The translations under genes were made by a program, and so were the position numbers. From contig BDIU01000280.1 of the NCBI GenBank assembly GCA_002118135.1, forward strand, positions 1-64,000: a stretch of DNA of 64,000 bases. The letters run 5' to 3'. The notes below the pieces were generated by a model. That model made no database searches and was not told the origin of the DNA. It saw only the letters and a program-made list of their open reading frames with translations. This document shows, one piece after another, positions 38,837 through 50,200 of the stretch. Position 1 is the stretch's first letter. The number at the start of each line of letters is the position of its first letter. The stretch is from Trebouxia sp. TZW2008. Its lineage: Eukaryota; Chlorophyta; Trebouxiophyceae; Trebouxiales; Trebouxiaceae.

Positions 38837-41800
38837 ATGACGAGCGTAGCCGCGGCCTGGTCGCGCAGTATCTTGTCGCACACGCGGCGCAGCTGTGCGA
38901 GCCCGCCATGTAGAGTCGTGCGACGCGTCAGAGGTCAACGCCACCTGCCTGGTGAGCACTTTGTCAATGCTGTCGTTGCTCGAGCGTAAGCTAAGCTATT
39001 CTGCTGTTCTGCAGTTACAAGGGCCAGCATAGACAACCTCAGAGCCTGGATAGAGGAATACGGCGGTTATGTCCATCCTGCTGTGACACTCTCTAGCAGT
39101 CCTGATTTTGGCTGCAGGTCAGACAACCTGTTCAAGCGTTGCACCAGCAATGACATGCATTGCAATTGCTTACAGCAGCAAGACAAGACTTGTATCACAC
39201 ACGAATGACAACTGTGCTAGAGATCACACTTGTTGCTATTGTTGTGTCGCTCTTGTTCATCATGGTCCTTCTTCACAGCAGCAACAAAATCTTTCAGAAA
39301 TGTCTGACCAGGGGTGTTGTCACCACAGAAGACATAGATGAGGAGCTTGCCTCTCAGGAGCCCTTGCTCCTCGTTCCAGAGGACCTCAGCATGACCACGA
39401 CCCTAGCCAAGCGCAAACTGGCGCCTCTGCTGAAAAAGGCTGGCCTGCCAAGTCTAGAGGTGCAATCTTAATCCAAGATCGGCTCAATCTCACTTTGCCC
39501 TGCAAAATTTGTCATGCTAAACCACTGTTTTGGTGTAGTGTTGATGATCAGCATTGCGATAGATTGCATTGCCTGTATAGAGCACCTGTCAGCTGGCCTT
39601 CAGCGCTGCTTGGACCAAAGTGTCATTACCTCATGCGCTATGACACTTTGTGAAGAAACGTTCGCAATACGTGTGTATCATCAGGACTTCCTGATGAAGT
39701 CTGTTTCTGTTTGAAGGGCCCAGCATGCTTGATGTTGCAGGGCGTTGATGCCGTCATGCCACTAGCGTTGTATCTGGCATATGAGCGCAACAAGGGCCAG
39801 GGCTCCTTCTGGCAGCCCTACATAGCGATGTTGCCAGAACAGCCTGGCTGTGCCTGGTTGCTGCAGCCACAGGACTTGTCGCAAGCTTTGCTAGACGCTC
39901 AAAAACTTGTTGGTAGGCCGATCTTCCATCAACGCTCTGTACATCAGCTCTTTGTTTGTTGAGTCCCAACAGCCTTCTTCTTTGTCAACTTGTCTTCTGC
40001 TTCTTGCACCATTTCACACAGCATCTGATGGCAATTCTGCGATACTCTGGCTTGGAGGATGGCTTTGTCTGGATGCAATGTCGTCATCAATAGTCTGCAC
40101 AGTATTGCACGTAAAATTCAACAGACTTGGTGTCCATATGGCCAAACATTCAACCTCACAGCAAACTGCAGCAAGTGTGTGTGCGTGACCTGGCCTTGTG
40201 CTTGCAGCACTGCTAAGTCATGACAAGCTTGCGCAGTGTCAAGGTGCAAATTAGCATGCATGGTTAAGATCACAGCACATCTCAATTTTCTGGACGTACA
40301 GCTATGCCTACATGTCACAATGGTGCCCAATTTTGCCTAGACACATGGCAACATAGCTGATGGGCAAGTGCGCACTTTAGGCAAGGAGGCTCAGGGTTGG
40401 GATGTAGGCACAACCGAGGCTAAGGCTGCTGTTTATGCTGAGGCAGCCCATTTGGCAACAGCATATGCATCACGACTGTGTCTTGTTATGCCTGGCACAT
40501 GACAGCACAGCTGATGGGCAGGTGCGCACTGCAGGCGAAGAGGCTGAGGATTGGGCTATGGATGTGGCTGCAGCTAGGGTCGTTCTCAATGCCCGGGCCG
40601 ATCAAATAGCAAAAGATTATGGCAAGCTGCTAAAAGTCAGCAAGGATGACATTTTGTGGGGCACAGGACAGGTGGGATTTCACCTCTTAACATCCAGCAG
40701 CAAGCAAGATTTTATACCCCCTGAAACCCCTGCCCTAACCCCACTCCATGCTGGTTTATGAGGCAGACGGCTCAATTCGAGCATAGGTGTTAATCTGCCC
40801 ACATTGATTACCCTAATATTGAGCACTCCTGGTGCTGTCCACATGAATGGCCCTGATGCCCCCTGAACAATGTGCATATCATGTGGGCAACCCCTGGACT
40901 CCTGAAGCCCCAGTACAGTCCAGGCAGGAAGTCTGGGGTGCATCATATCGCAGAGATAACGGCTTAGCTTCAACCACATACTGTTGCCAGTGGGAGGTGC
41001 AAATACAGGGTGCATGCTATGGGCATGCATTGATCAACTTTGCTATTATCAACAGTGTGGTTGATCCAGCAGTTGCCCATAGCTTGAAACCTGCAACTTA
41101 TTCCCCGCTTGCGACAGCAGTGGTAGTCATGATGATAGCAGTGACAGTCATGACTACATTTTTTAGCTTGTGTGCTTGGTGTATGTGGCACAAGTCTTGT
41201 CATGCCAGGCCAGTTTGTTCCTGGCATCATGATATGGACGTGTGATGTCCAAATTGTGATAGTCAGACAAGACATATCATTGGTAATGACAGCATTGCAA
41301 CATACTATAGAGCTCAAACCTCAGCATTGTGCAACAGGCTTACAACTTACAAGTTCTGTCAAGCCTCTCACTGTAAGAACAGGCTGTCAAGTGAGCGGCA
41401 CTGCAAAGCGCTATGTCATGGCTGGTGTTGCAAATGTCCACCAGTCTTGAGGTGCATGTCATGGGGTGTTGGCTTTTGGTCAGAATTGTCCAGTTTCTTT
41501 GTTGCACCCTAATTTACTCAAAGTAGCTTCAGCAGGAAAATGAGAGTCCAGTGAAGCTGCATTGAGTAATTTAGGGGCAACAAAGACTGCTGGTCAACTT
41601 TGATCATTGCATTAGACCAAATGACAGCTTGAGCTCCAACTTGTGCACACAGAAAACAACATGTTTTGTTGCAGACCTGAGGCCATTAAGACAGCCAGGC
41701 TCAGCAGCGGCCGTTGATCAGCTGTGATCATTGGCCGTCAGACCTGGTGTCATCTTGAGCTCAATCTAGCCTGTGCAAGATGCAGAGACAATCTGTTTCT

Positions 41801-43494
41801 GACGTTCAAGAGCTCAGCAATAATTGTGACAATAGTGCAGGACTCCTGAACCCGACTGCTCAGCAACTGCATCTTGCATGTTAACAGCCGCACATGCCTG
41901 AGCCATACGTTCTTAGTTACATCTTGCCGCAACCCCACTCCAGTGTTGTAGCAAGCCTGAAAGCAATCTTCTGGCATTTGGCAAGTGCATACATGCTGCT
42001 CTTTTGTGCAGAAACAGCTGGGTCACTGTCAGCTGCAGGATCGGCGCTGATAATTGTTCATGTCTTCCTGCACAAAGAAATTGCATGCGTGCACGTCCCA
42101 TGTGCAAGTGGATAGCTGTCAGGATGCTCAGCACTTTAGGGATGCTTCAACCCTGCAGCTGAAAAATCAATCTGTGTACACCTCTACTGTAGCAGTTTTC
42201 AACTTCACAGTGGGGAACTGTCTGCACCCCCTGAGCTGCAGTCTTGAACTGCTAGACATATAGTCGTGTATGTACCTGTTGAACTGTACTTCACAAGCTG
42301 GAGATATGCAAAGGTGTCTGCAGACTTCCAGCTGCAGGATCAAAACATCCTAAACTGGCTAAATTGCGTGTCAGCTTCTCATTTGCTGTCTTAGTAAAAA
42401 GCTCAGCAAGCCTACAACCTATTAAACACCAGACTAAAAATCAGGAAAGGCTGACTGAGACATAACTCACTGATCTGCATGCTGCTTGACACTACATCAC
42501 ATGACATCCCTTGATAATGCTTTGATGCCAGACAGGACTCAACTCACTGAAGAACAGCATGTTTATTCAAGATGCTGTCCTGGTTTTATGCGAATGCCTG
42601 ATAGCGGGCCTCAAGGCTTTAGCCAGGCACCCGTTGAAATTGCACAGTGTGCTGATCTCTGCCTCAGCTACTGCATGCTTGTTTGATGTTGCAGGTATCA
42701 TCATGCTGTTTTGGGCAGTTCTTTGCATTAGCTACAGTAGCTGCATGCTTCTTTGATGTTGCAGGTACTGTCCCGCTGTTTTGGGCAGGAGCCTGATTTG
42801 GCAATGCTGCCCTTCACAGACCTCTGCAACCATTCCTCTCATGCCATGGCGCCAAACAGGTTTGTGCCAGCTTAAATGCTGCATCGACAAATCAGCAGGA
42901 GCCTTATCTGTCAATGCAGCATATCAGCAAGATGCGTGACATGCTTCATGGCATGTTGTGCGCGCCTGCTTTGTATGCTCGCATGCATGTAACATCTGTC
43001 ATGTTTCAACACTGCACTCATTAAAATCTACCACATTGCTTGTGAGCTTCACGTATTGAGCTGCATCACCATCAGCAAAGCATGTTATCCAGCAGGCACA
43101 TTAGTCTTTACTGGCAATAATGTTCGATCACGGTTGTATGATGTATGTTGGCACTAGAATTCATCAAGCAGGCATGGAGGGGTTTTATGGCAACTATTGC
43201 TCATAGTGGCTGTGTTGGTGCAATCATGTTGGCGCTTCCATTTATCAAGCAGTCATGATGACATTTCATGGTAACTATTGCTGACAGTGGCTGTGTTGCT
43301 GCAGTTATGTTGGCACTGAAGATGGGCGCACATTCGTCTTTGTGGGTTCAGTATGGGATGATAAACCTCGGCCTTTAGCTGCTGGTGATGAGCTGTTCAT
43401 ATCTTACATGGCAGACACCCCTGCCCTCACAGCATTCTTGAACCTGGGTTTTGTTCCTGAGGAGCTCCTGCAAGAGAAATTGCTGACTAGTTGA
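38837..43494 (+). CDS. SET-domain protein of the Rubisco LSMT / SETD3-like type
   Basis: Seven exons are in phase: 38837-38951, 39015-39117, 39312-39459, 39741-39912, 40511-40671, 42765-42859 and 43305-43494, giving about 327 residues. The SET core is visible as GVVTTEDIDEEL with EPLLLVP, then a long insert, DDILWGTGQVLSRCFG, the MLPFTDLCNHSSHAMAPN stretch (NH motif), and GDELFISYMADTPALTAFL with LNLGFVPEE. This is the arrangement of Rubisco large-subunit methyltransferases and SETD3-like protein-lysine/histidine methyltransferases. The N-terminus (MTSVAAAWSRSILSHTRRS) is basic and Ser/Arg-rich and may be a plastid or mitochondrial transit peptide. The protein ends just after the SET core and lacks the C-terminal substrate-binding domain of full-length family members. 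The target is unknown. Confidence 0.85.
40345..40445 (+). repeat. Echo of the start of SET exon 5
   Basis: AGCTGATGGGCAAGTGCGCA with the following CTTTAGGCAAGGAGGCTCAG repeats the start of exon 5 (40509-40550: GCTGATGGGCAGGTGCGCAC...GGCGAAGAGGCTGAG). It lies about 150 bp upstream and has lost the acceptor AG context. Confidence 0.88.
42655..42720 (+). repeat. Echo of the acceptor end of SET exon 6
   Basis: GCATGCTTGTTTGATGTTGC followed by AGGTATCATCATGCTGTTTT copies the real acceptor and exon start at 42743-42790, about 65 bp upstream. It keeps the polypyrimidine tract and AG. Confidence 0.88.
43130..43265 (+). repeat. Echoes of the acceptor end of the last SET exon
   Basis: Phrases ACTATTGCTCATAGTGGCTG and TGTTGGTGCAATCATGTTGG near 43195-43235 and TGTTGGCACTAG near 43146 repeat the acceptor region 43275-43317 of exon 7. 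Spacing is about 80 bp. Confidence 0.8.
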
Positions 43495-43534
43495 AGGCAC
43501 AGTTAGCCTAGCAGCAACCAATACAGATGCTTAA

Positions 43535-43680
43535 GTCAGGTTGCTGTTTGTATGCTACATGGCATACACCTAAAACGCTTACAGCATTCTTGAACCTGGG
43601 TTTTGTTCCTGAGGAGCTGCTGCAAGAGAAGCTGCTGACCAGTTGCAGGCACAGCTAGCCTGGCAGCAAGCCAAATAGAG
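43535..43680 (+). repeat. Echo of the last SET exon and its 3' flank
   Basis: TGAACCTGGGTTTTGTTCCT onward (43590-43660) repeats 43439-43515, including the stop region and the first part of the 3' flank (AGGCACAGCTAGCCTGGCAG). The stop TGA of the original reads TGC in the copy. Confidence 0.92.
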
Positions 43681-44257
43681 ATCCCACAGCTTCGAGTCAT
43701 CCGTTCATTGAATGTACATGTAGATGCTCACGTCAGGTTGCTGTTCACTTGTCGGTTGAAGAAAGTTCTGTCACAAAATTTTGACACAAAAGTTTAGCAA
43801 AGGCTACGCTGGAGATCCAGATACCAAGTTTGACAAAGCAGTCCAATGAATTCACACTTTGCAAGGAAAAGGCAGAGATGGTCAGCGGCAATTGGATACT
43901 TACCAGGCCATCTTATGTCAGTGCATCAATTGATTTATTGTAACAAAGTATCCACTACAGTGTAAACCCTCTTCTTCTGCAGCTACTTTCAGATGCCAGC
44001 GTTGACTGCATCTGAGACGGGGACTTCGGACGGGCGCCTTGAGGCAGCGTTGCGTACCCTGTCAATTGGTCTCGCCCCTGGATTGATGGCGTCTGTGCAA
44101 ACTTCGTCCTTGCTGTGACCACGCGGCGACTGCACGGACTTTCTGTTTGACAGTCAGCACGGTCGAAAACGAGCCTGACAAGCGGCAAACATGCGCAACG
44201 CGTTGACCCCGACTATCTAGCGTGACTTGTGAGGGGCGTTGTCACTACGTGTCGCAT
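43681..44257. other. Spacer between the SET and synaptotagmin genes
   Basis: No firm gene. The stretch from about 43980 to 44250 is CpG-rich and probably the promoter region of the downstream gene. An open frame there (MPALTASETGTSDGRLEAAL start, from 43993) could be an alternative N-terminus or chance. Confidence 0.4.
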
Positions 44258-47200
44258 ATGTCTGAGCCGGGATCCGCATCTCTCGACTTGCCAAGGGTCC
44301 CGCACGAGCAAGTGATCGCCGACATATACCACTCTGTACTGCAGCTGCAGCATCAGGCAAGGGCAGGCGTCTTGAGTTCCTTCATCTGCAGCTGGTACCA
44401 AGCTGCGCGCATCGCTCAACCTCTTTTCAACGCAGGTCGATGCTTTGGCACACCCATACCCGCTCGCGCAAGCAAAGCACGCAGTGCCAGCAGCATCGCA
44501 GCCGGTGTCCCTCTTCAGATACCTGTGGCATTTGTTTCAAGGAGCGCTTTTATTTGGCATCCTTCTTGCGGCAGCAGGATGGATACTTTGGAAGAAGTTT
44601 GGGCAGCGCTGGTGGTACATCCAGCAGCAGCGCAATGCACAAGCAATTGAGGACATGTCAAATGAGGACCTGCACAGGCTGCTTGGAGGGAAACACCTAC
44701 CAAGCTGGGTCAACTTTCCTGACTTTCAAAGAGTGCAGTGGGTAAATGATGTCATAGGTGAGCTATAGCACATGCAGCAAGCATGATGAAGATTGTCAAT
44801 GCATTCAAATCAATAGTCTTCATGATTGCTCAAGTGATGCTTGGCATTGCGTGCATGCAAGTAGATTGCTCGTGCTAACCAGCACTGAACATAACACATC
44901 CAAAATTTGGGACACATGGCGTCCTGAGCCTGCATGATTGCTGACGCCACTAAACGAGACTTTTTCAGCATCTAAGACAACATCTGTGTTGCATGAAGGT
45001 CAGATGTGGCCCAGGATCAATGCTGTGGCCACTCAGCGGTTTCATGAGTTTGCTGACCCTCTCATACAGCAGAGCAAGCCCAGCTGGGTGTACCAAGTAG
45101 AGATGCAAAAGTGAGCCACTGAGTGTCTACATGTCACAAGACAATACCTCTCCATGCATAGGCATACCAATGCATCAGCATGTGGGCATTCTTTGTAAAG
45201 GCATACAGAGTAGATACTCTATGGACCTGTACGTTCTGTGCAATTGAGCCAGTTGCACCCTGGATCAAGTGCACAGTTGACTTGCATTCGTCTGAGACTC
45301 TATGTGTTGTTCCACATTGAAAACTCATCTTCAATGCACTTTTGGCAAAGATTGTGGCAGTGACCTCCACTTGCCAGCTGACAATGAAATGAAGATATCA
45401 TGCTATGACCATGGCATTGCTGTCCACACGCATACCCATCACATTCTCATGTTGAGTCAACATTCCATCAGCCAGCGTCTACTTTGATCTGGTGTAGGTG
45501 CACTTTTGGTGATGTGCCTCCCAGGGTCGACGCTGTCAAGATCTACAAGAATGTGGGCCCAAATGATCAGGTACAGACCAGGCGTCCAATACGCATGCAT
45601 CCTCACGCTGGCACCACTTGCACTCAGGTTCATGAAGAGCATTCTGCGTAACATCAGGTATTTTGTGAGCCCTTCTTGGCAACAGGTTGCAGTTGCAATT
45701 GACTGAGCAATGTATTGACTGACTTGAGACACAGTCGGGGTTCATCTAGAGACTTGCTGGCAGGAGATGGCATCATGACCAGTAGCATTATGTCAAGCCT
45801 CATCACAATGTTTTGGATGTGAGCTTTTACATAGTAACAAGTCATGTCATGATGGGCATCACATGTACAGCGGCAAATGCGTACGCTGATGCAGCTCAAG
45901 ACACTCTGTCTCAAAGCTTCTATTGTGGTGTGGTAGGTGGTGATGGAGTACAACTTCCACTGGGCAGGAAAGCAGCAGATGGAGATGTTAATGCAGCCGC
46001 TGCCGCCCAGCTGGGGCAAGTACAGCCCCCACACTCTAGCCGCCTGGGCCTCCTCCCTCTTCAGATGTAAGGCAAGCTCCCTGCCACTTCAGCCATGGAG
46101 GTGTTCTTCAAGATCATGTTCTTGTAATCTCTCATGCGGTTTGCATACCCTTGCGCAAGCAACCATGCACAAAGCTGGTAAAACAGGCATAAGGCCCGAA
46201 GCGCAAGTTGAAGAGTCCTGTATATGCTCCCCGGCACCCACTTATACTTCACTATACATGTACGTATGACCACACCTGAATGGTCATGCTCCTTCCGTTT
46301 GAATGCACATGTGACTGTGCTTATTTAGCCGTCCTGTTTAGATGTAAGGTCAGCTCCTGCCCTGCAGCTTCACTTTGTTCAATATACTTGACTGCCCACC
46401 CCTATACGGCCCTTCTACAGAGCTGTAGCATGTGTGCACAGCGCGCAGTTCACAGCCAACATAAGGCGACTTGCATTTTCACACCCTGCTCACTCCATAG
46501 CCACATCCAATCTGGAATGCTGCTGGTGTGGGTGCAGGTGGCTGTGGAGGACATCATTGCAGATGGGCGGCTGCGCCTCGCCGTCACGCCTGTCTTTGAT
46601 GAGACTCAGCTGGCAGCTGCTTTACAGGTCAGCACTCCATGACTGCAATTACAGTTGTGACCTAAGTCATGCGTCTAGTTATGCCAGATCACACTCGTAT
46701 TTGATGAGACTCAGCTGACAGCAGCCCTTCAGGTCAGCTCACATCACTTGACACTCAACTGCAATCGTGACTGCAATCATGACAGATCATGTTTGTCTTT
46801 GACAAGATGCAGTTGGCAGCAATGCTCCAGGTCAGCTCCGCATGACTACCGTCATGACTACACCCATGACAACAACCCTGACCATTTCTGCAGTTTTGTG
46901 ACTGATGCATGGTACATCCAGCCTGTCTTTGACAGGACCCGGCTGGCAGCAGCGTCCCGTGTCTGGCCCCCATAATTACTGTCATTATCAAAACTGTGAC
47001 TACACTCATGACTACGTTTATTGCCACACTTGTATACACAGTCATGATTGATCATGCTTGTTTTACATGAAGCTCAGCTGGTATCACGCTGCAGGTCAGC
47101 ACTCCATGACTATCATCCTTGCTAATCTCATGTCTACACCCATGACTTCTTGAGCTGAAGCGCCTGCGCATGTCTTAAGAGCATGCAACTCATCGATATC

Positions 47201-50200
47201 TTATGCTGCATGCAGTACACTAGTAACTGCTTCAGCAAGGTGTTGAATTCACACAAGACTTGGTCTCATTCCAAAGATGTCCTGTCCTTGGCCTTTGGCA
47301 GCTCAAGGGCATTGGCTTTGATTGTGAGACCAAGCCTGCTGTTGTGCACTTCATAGCTTGTTGCCTATGTTTTGATGCCTTGCATGTGGCATCTGCATGG
47401 TTCTGCTGCAATTGGAACCACCTTCATGTGTGCAGCAGTGCATAGTTTCCACGACTGTTGTGGGAACGCGTTTGCCAGAGGACATACCAAAAGTCCCTGC
47501 TTTGAGCTGAGCGTTTATGCTGCATGCAAGACACCAACAAACTACACAGCAAGCTGCAAGTGCATGATATTCTTGGTCTTATCTTCCTGACATTGGTGTC
47601 CCCGACGTCTCACAGCTCCAGGTCACAAATCTGGGGATGAGAGACCAGGCTTACTGCTGTGCATTTCACAGCTTGCAGTGAACTTTGCTGATGCCCTGCA
47701 TGTGACATCTGCATTAATCTGCTGTGACTGGAATCACCTTCACATGTGCACTCGCGCACTTTCAGCATCGCTTTTTGTTTAGTTCCTAGTTCAGTACACA
47801 AAGCACCTGCTTTTGAGCTGAGTGCTGCTAGTGCCACATGCAAGACACTGGCACATCACACAGCAAGCTGCAAGCGCAAGACATGAGACTTGGGTTCACC
47901 TCTGTGACCTCCAGCCTCCACTGCTCAAGGTCACTGACTTTGGGATGTCAGACCACGTCTATAACCATGGACTTTGCAGCTTGTTGTGGCCTTTGTTGAT
48001 GCCTTGCATGTCACATTCTAGCCTAGGGGTACCGGGAGAAGCTCTTCCGGGTATAGGGGTAAAGTCTTTTCGGGGTAAAGTCTAGTACCCCGTACCCCGA
48101 ATCTTTTATTGGATACTACCCCGAAAAGACTTTACCCCTATAAAAAAGTAGTGCAAGATTTTGCTGCATCCTTGTGGCAACATCGCAGATAGAACACAGG
48201 AGACTTGCCTTTTACGTGAAGAGTTTGTACCTATGCTGCATGCAATGTACTGGCAAGTCACACAGCAAGCTGCAACTGCGTGACAATCACTTGATCTCAT
48301 CTCCCATTTTCCCCTTTCACCCATCTTAGCTCAAGGTCACCGATTGTGGGATGTAAGACCGTGGACTTTGCAGCTTGTTGTGAACTGCGTTGATGCTTTG
48401 CACGCGACACCCTCATTCCATTGCAGTAGTTTCACTTCAGTTATTGTAGACTTTGTTGCATCCCTGGGCTAGCACTGCGGACAGTACACACAAGACCTGC
48501 CCTTAATAGACAATCACTTGCTTGTGCTGAATGTGAGTCATTGCAAATCATCCAGCAAGCTGCAGAGAACACAACATTAGGCTTAGTCTCACTTCTAGCA
48601 AACCATCGGCCTTGACCTTCCATCGCTCAAGGTCGCTGATTGTGGGATGTAAGACCGTAGGCTTTGCAGCTTGTTGTCAACTGCGTTGATGCTGTGCACG
48701 CGACTCCCTCATTCCATTGCAGTAGCTCTATTTTAGTTATTGTAGACTTTGTTGCATCTCTTGTCGAGCACTGCGGACATTACACACAAGACCTGCCCTG
48801 GATAGACAACCTCTTGCTTGTGCTGCATGCAAGTTGTTGCAAATCATCCAGCAAGCTGCAGAGAACATCACATTAGGCTTGATCTCATGTCGCGCAAATT
48901 ATTGGCCTTGACCTTTCACAACTCACGGTGAATAATTTCGGGGCATAAGACCAAGCCTACTGTTATACTTCTGTAAAAGTGGTGCGAGCCTTGCATGTGG
49001 CATCTGAGTTGAGCCACTGCAAGCAATTCCAAAGTCCCATAGCGCAGGATCATGTGCAGCAGTCCACACATTGCATGGCTGTTTTTGGAAGGGTTTGTGG
49101 CAACAGACAATCCCCAAAGTACCTGCTTTTAGGTTAACTTCTCCTTTGTGCCGCATGTAAGGCAATGACACATCACACAGCAGGCTGCAGAGAACACAAG
49201 ATTAGGCTTAGTCTCACTCCGCACAAACCATCGGCCTTGACCTTCCACAGGTCAAGGTCAATGGGCTTCAGGATGTAGGACCAAGCCTACTGTTATGCAC
49301 TTCACATCTTGTTGTGAGTTTTTGAATCAGTGAATGCACCCTAGAGAAGAATTCAATACACCTGTTCTTGAGATGAAGAGCTTGTGCCTCTGATGCATGC
49401 AAGAGATGGGCAAGTCACACAGCCAAATGCATGATTCACAACAGTTGGTTTGGTTCCATGTCCCGTCTGCAAGCTGACCTGTTACATGTTGGGTGGAAGA
49501 ATCAGGATCTGAGACCAAGCCTATGATAGCGAGCACTATAGGTTGTTGTGCAGCTTGCCGATGCCTTCACGGTAATATTAATAAATACACAGTCCAGCAC
49601 ATGTGCTAGGTGTGCGTGGCTCAAGTCCTGTCTTGCCAGGCAGGCTTGTTCTGAGCATCGTTGTAGGGATATGCATCTTTAGAAAGTCATACAAAACAAT
49701 GTCATTCCAGACCTGCCTAGGCTGACCTGGAGGGTTTGAACCTACGAAGTGTCGATGCCTTGCATGTGGCATCTGGACTCCTTCAGCAAAACAAGTTACC
49801 CACACAGATGCAGCAGCGCACGCGTGAAATGGTGTTGTCTTGAGACAGCAGCAGACGACAGTCAAAGTGTCTGCCCTAAGCTCAGATGCTGCTTACCTGC
49901 TGCAAATGCAAGCTATTGATAGACTTCACAGCAAGCTGCAAAGTGAAAGACAGTGCGCCTGATTACAACACTCACTTGTCATTGACTTTGATCTTTGAGA
50001 GCTCAAGGGCAATGACATGGGTGCTGAAGACACCTGGCTGGCTGTTATGCAGTCTGCAGGTTGTTGTGGATTTTGGCCAATGTCTTACACGCATGGCCTC
50101 ATAACTGCTGCAGGGATTGAAAGTGGTGTTAAAGATGCATGGCAATCTGTGGAGTTTGCAACAGACATGTATGCCTCAGCTTAAAAGCTTTTCCCTGAGT

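Noticed and set aside
48052..48142. Intrinsic transcription terminator
   Set aside because: The hairpin lies within a eukaryotic intron and is not followed by a meaningful T-run. It is better read as an inserted foldback element.
49600..49760. Possible tRNA gene (T-loop-like GGTTTGAACC)
   Set aside because: No acceptor stem or anticodon arm could be formed around it. The segment belongs to a degenerate unit of the 305-bp array.
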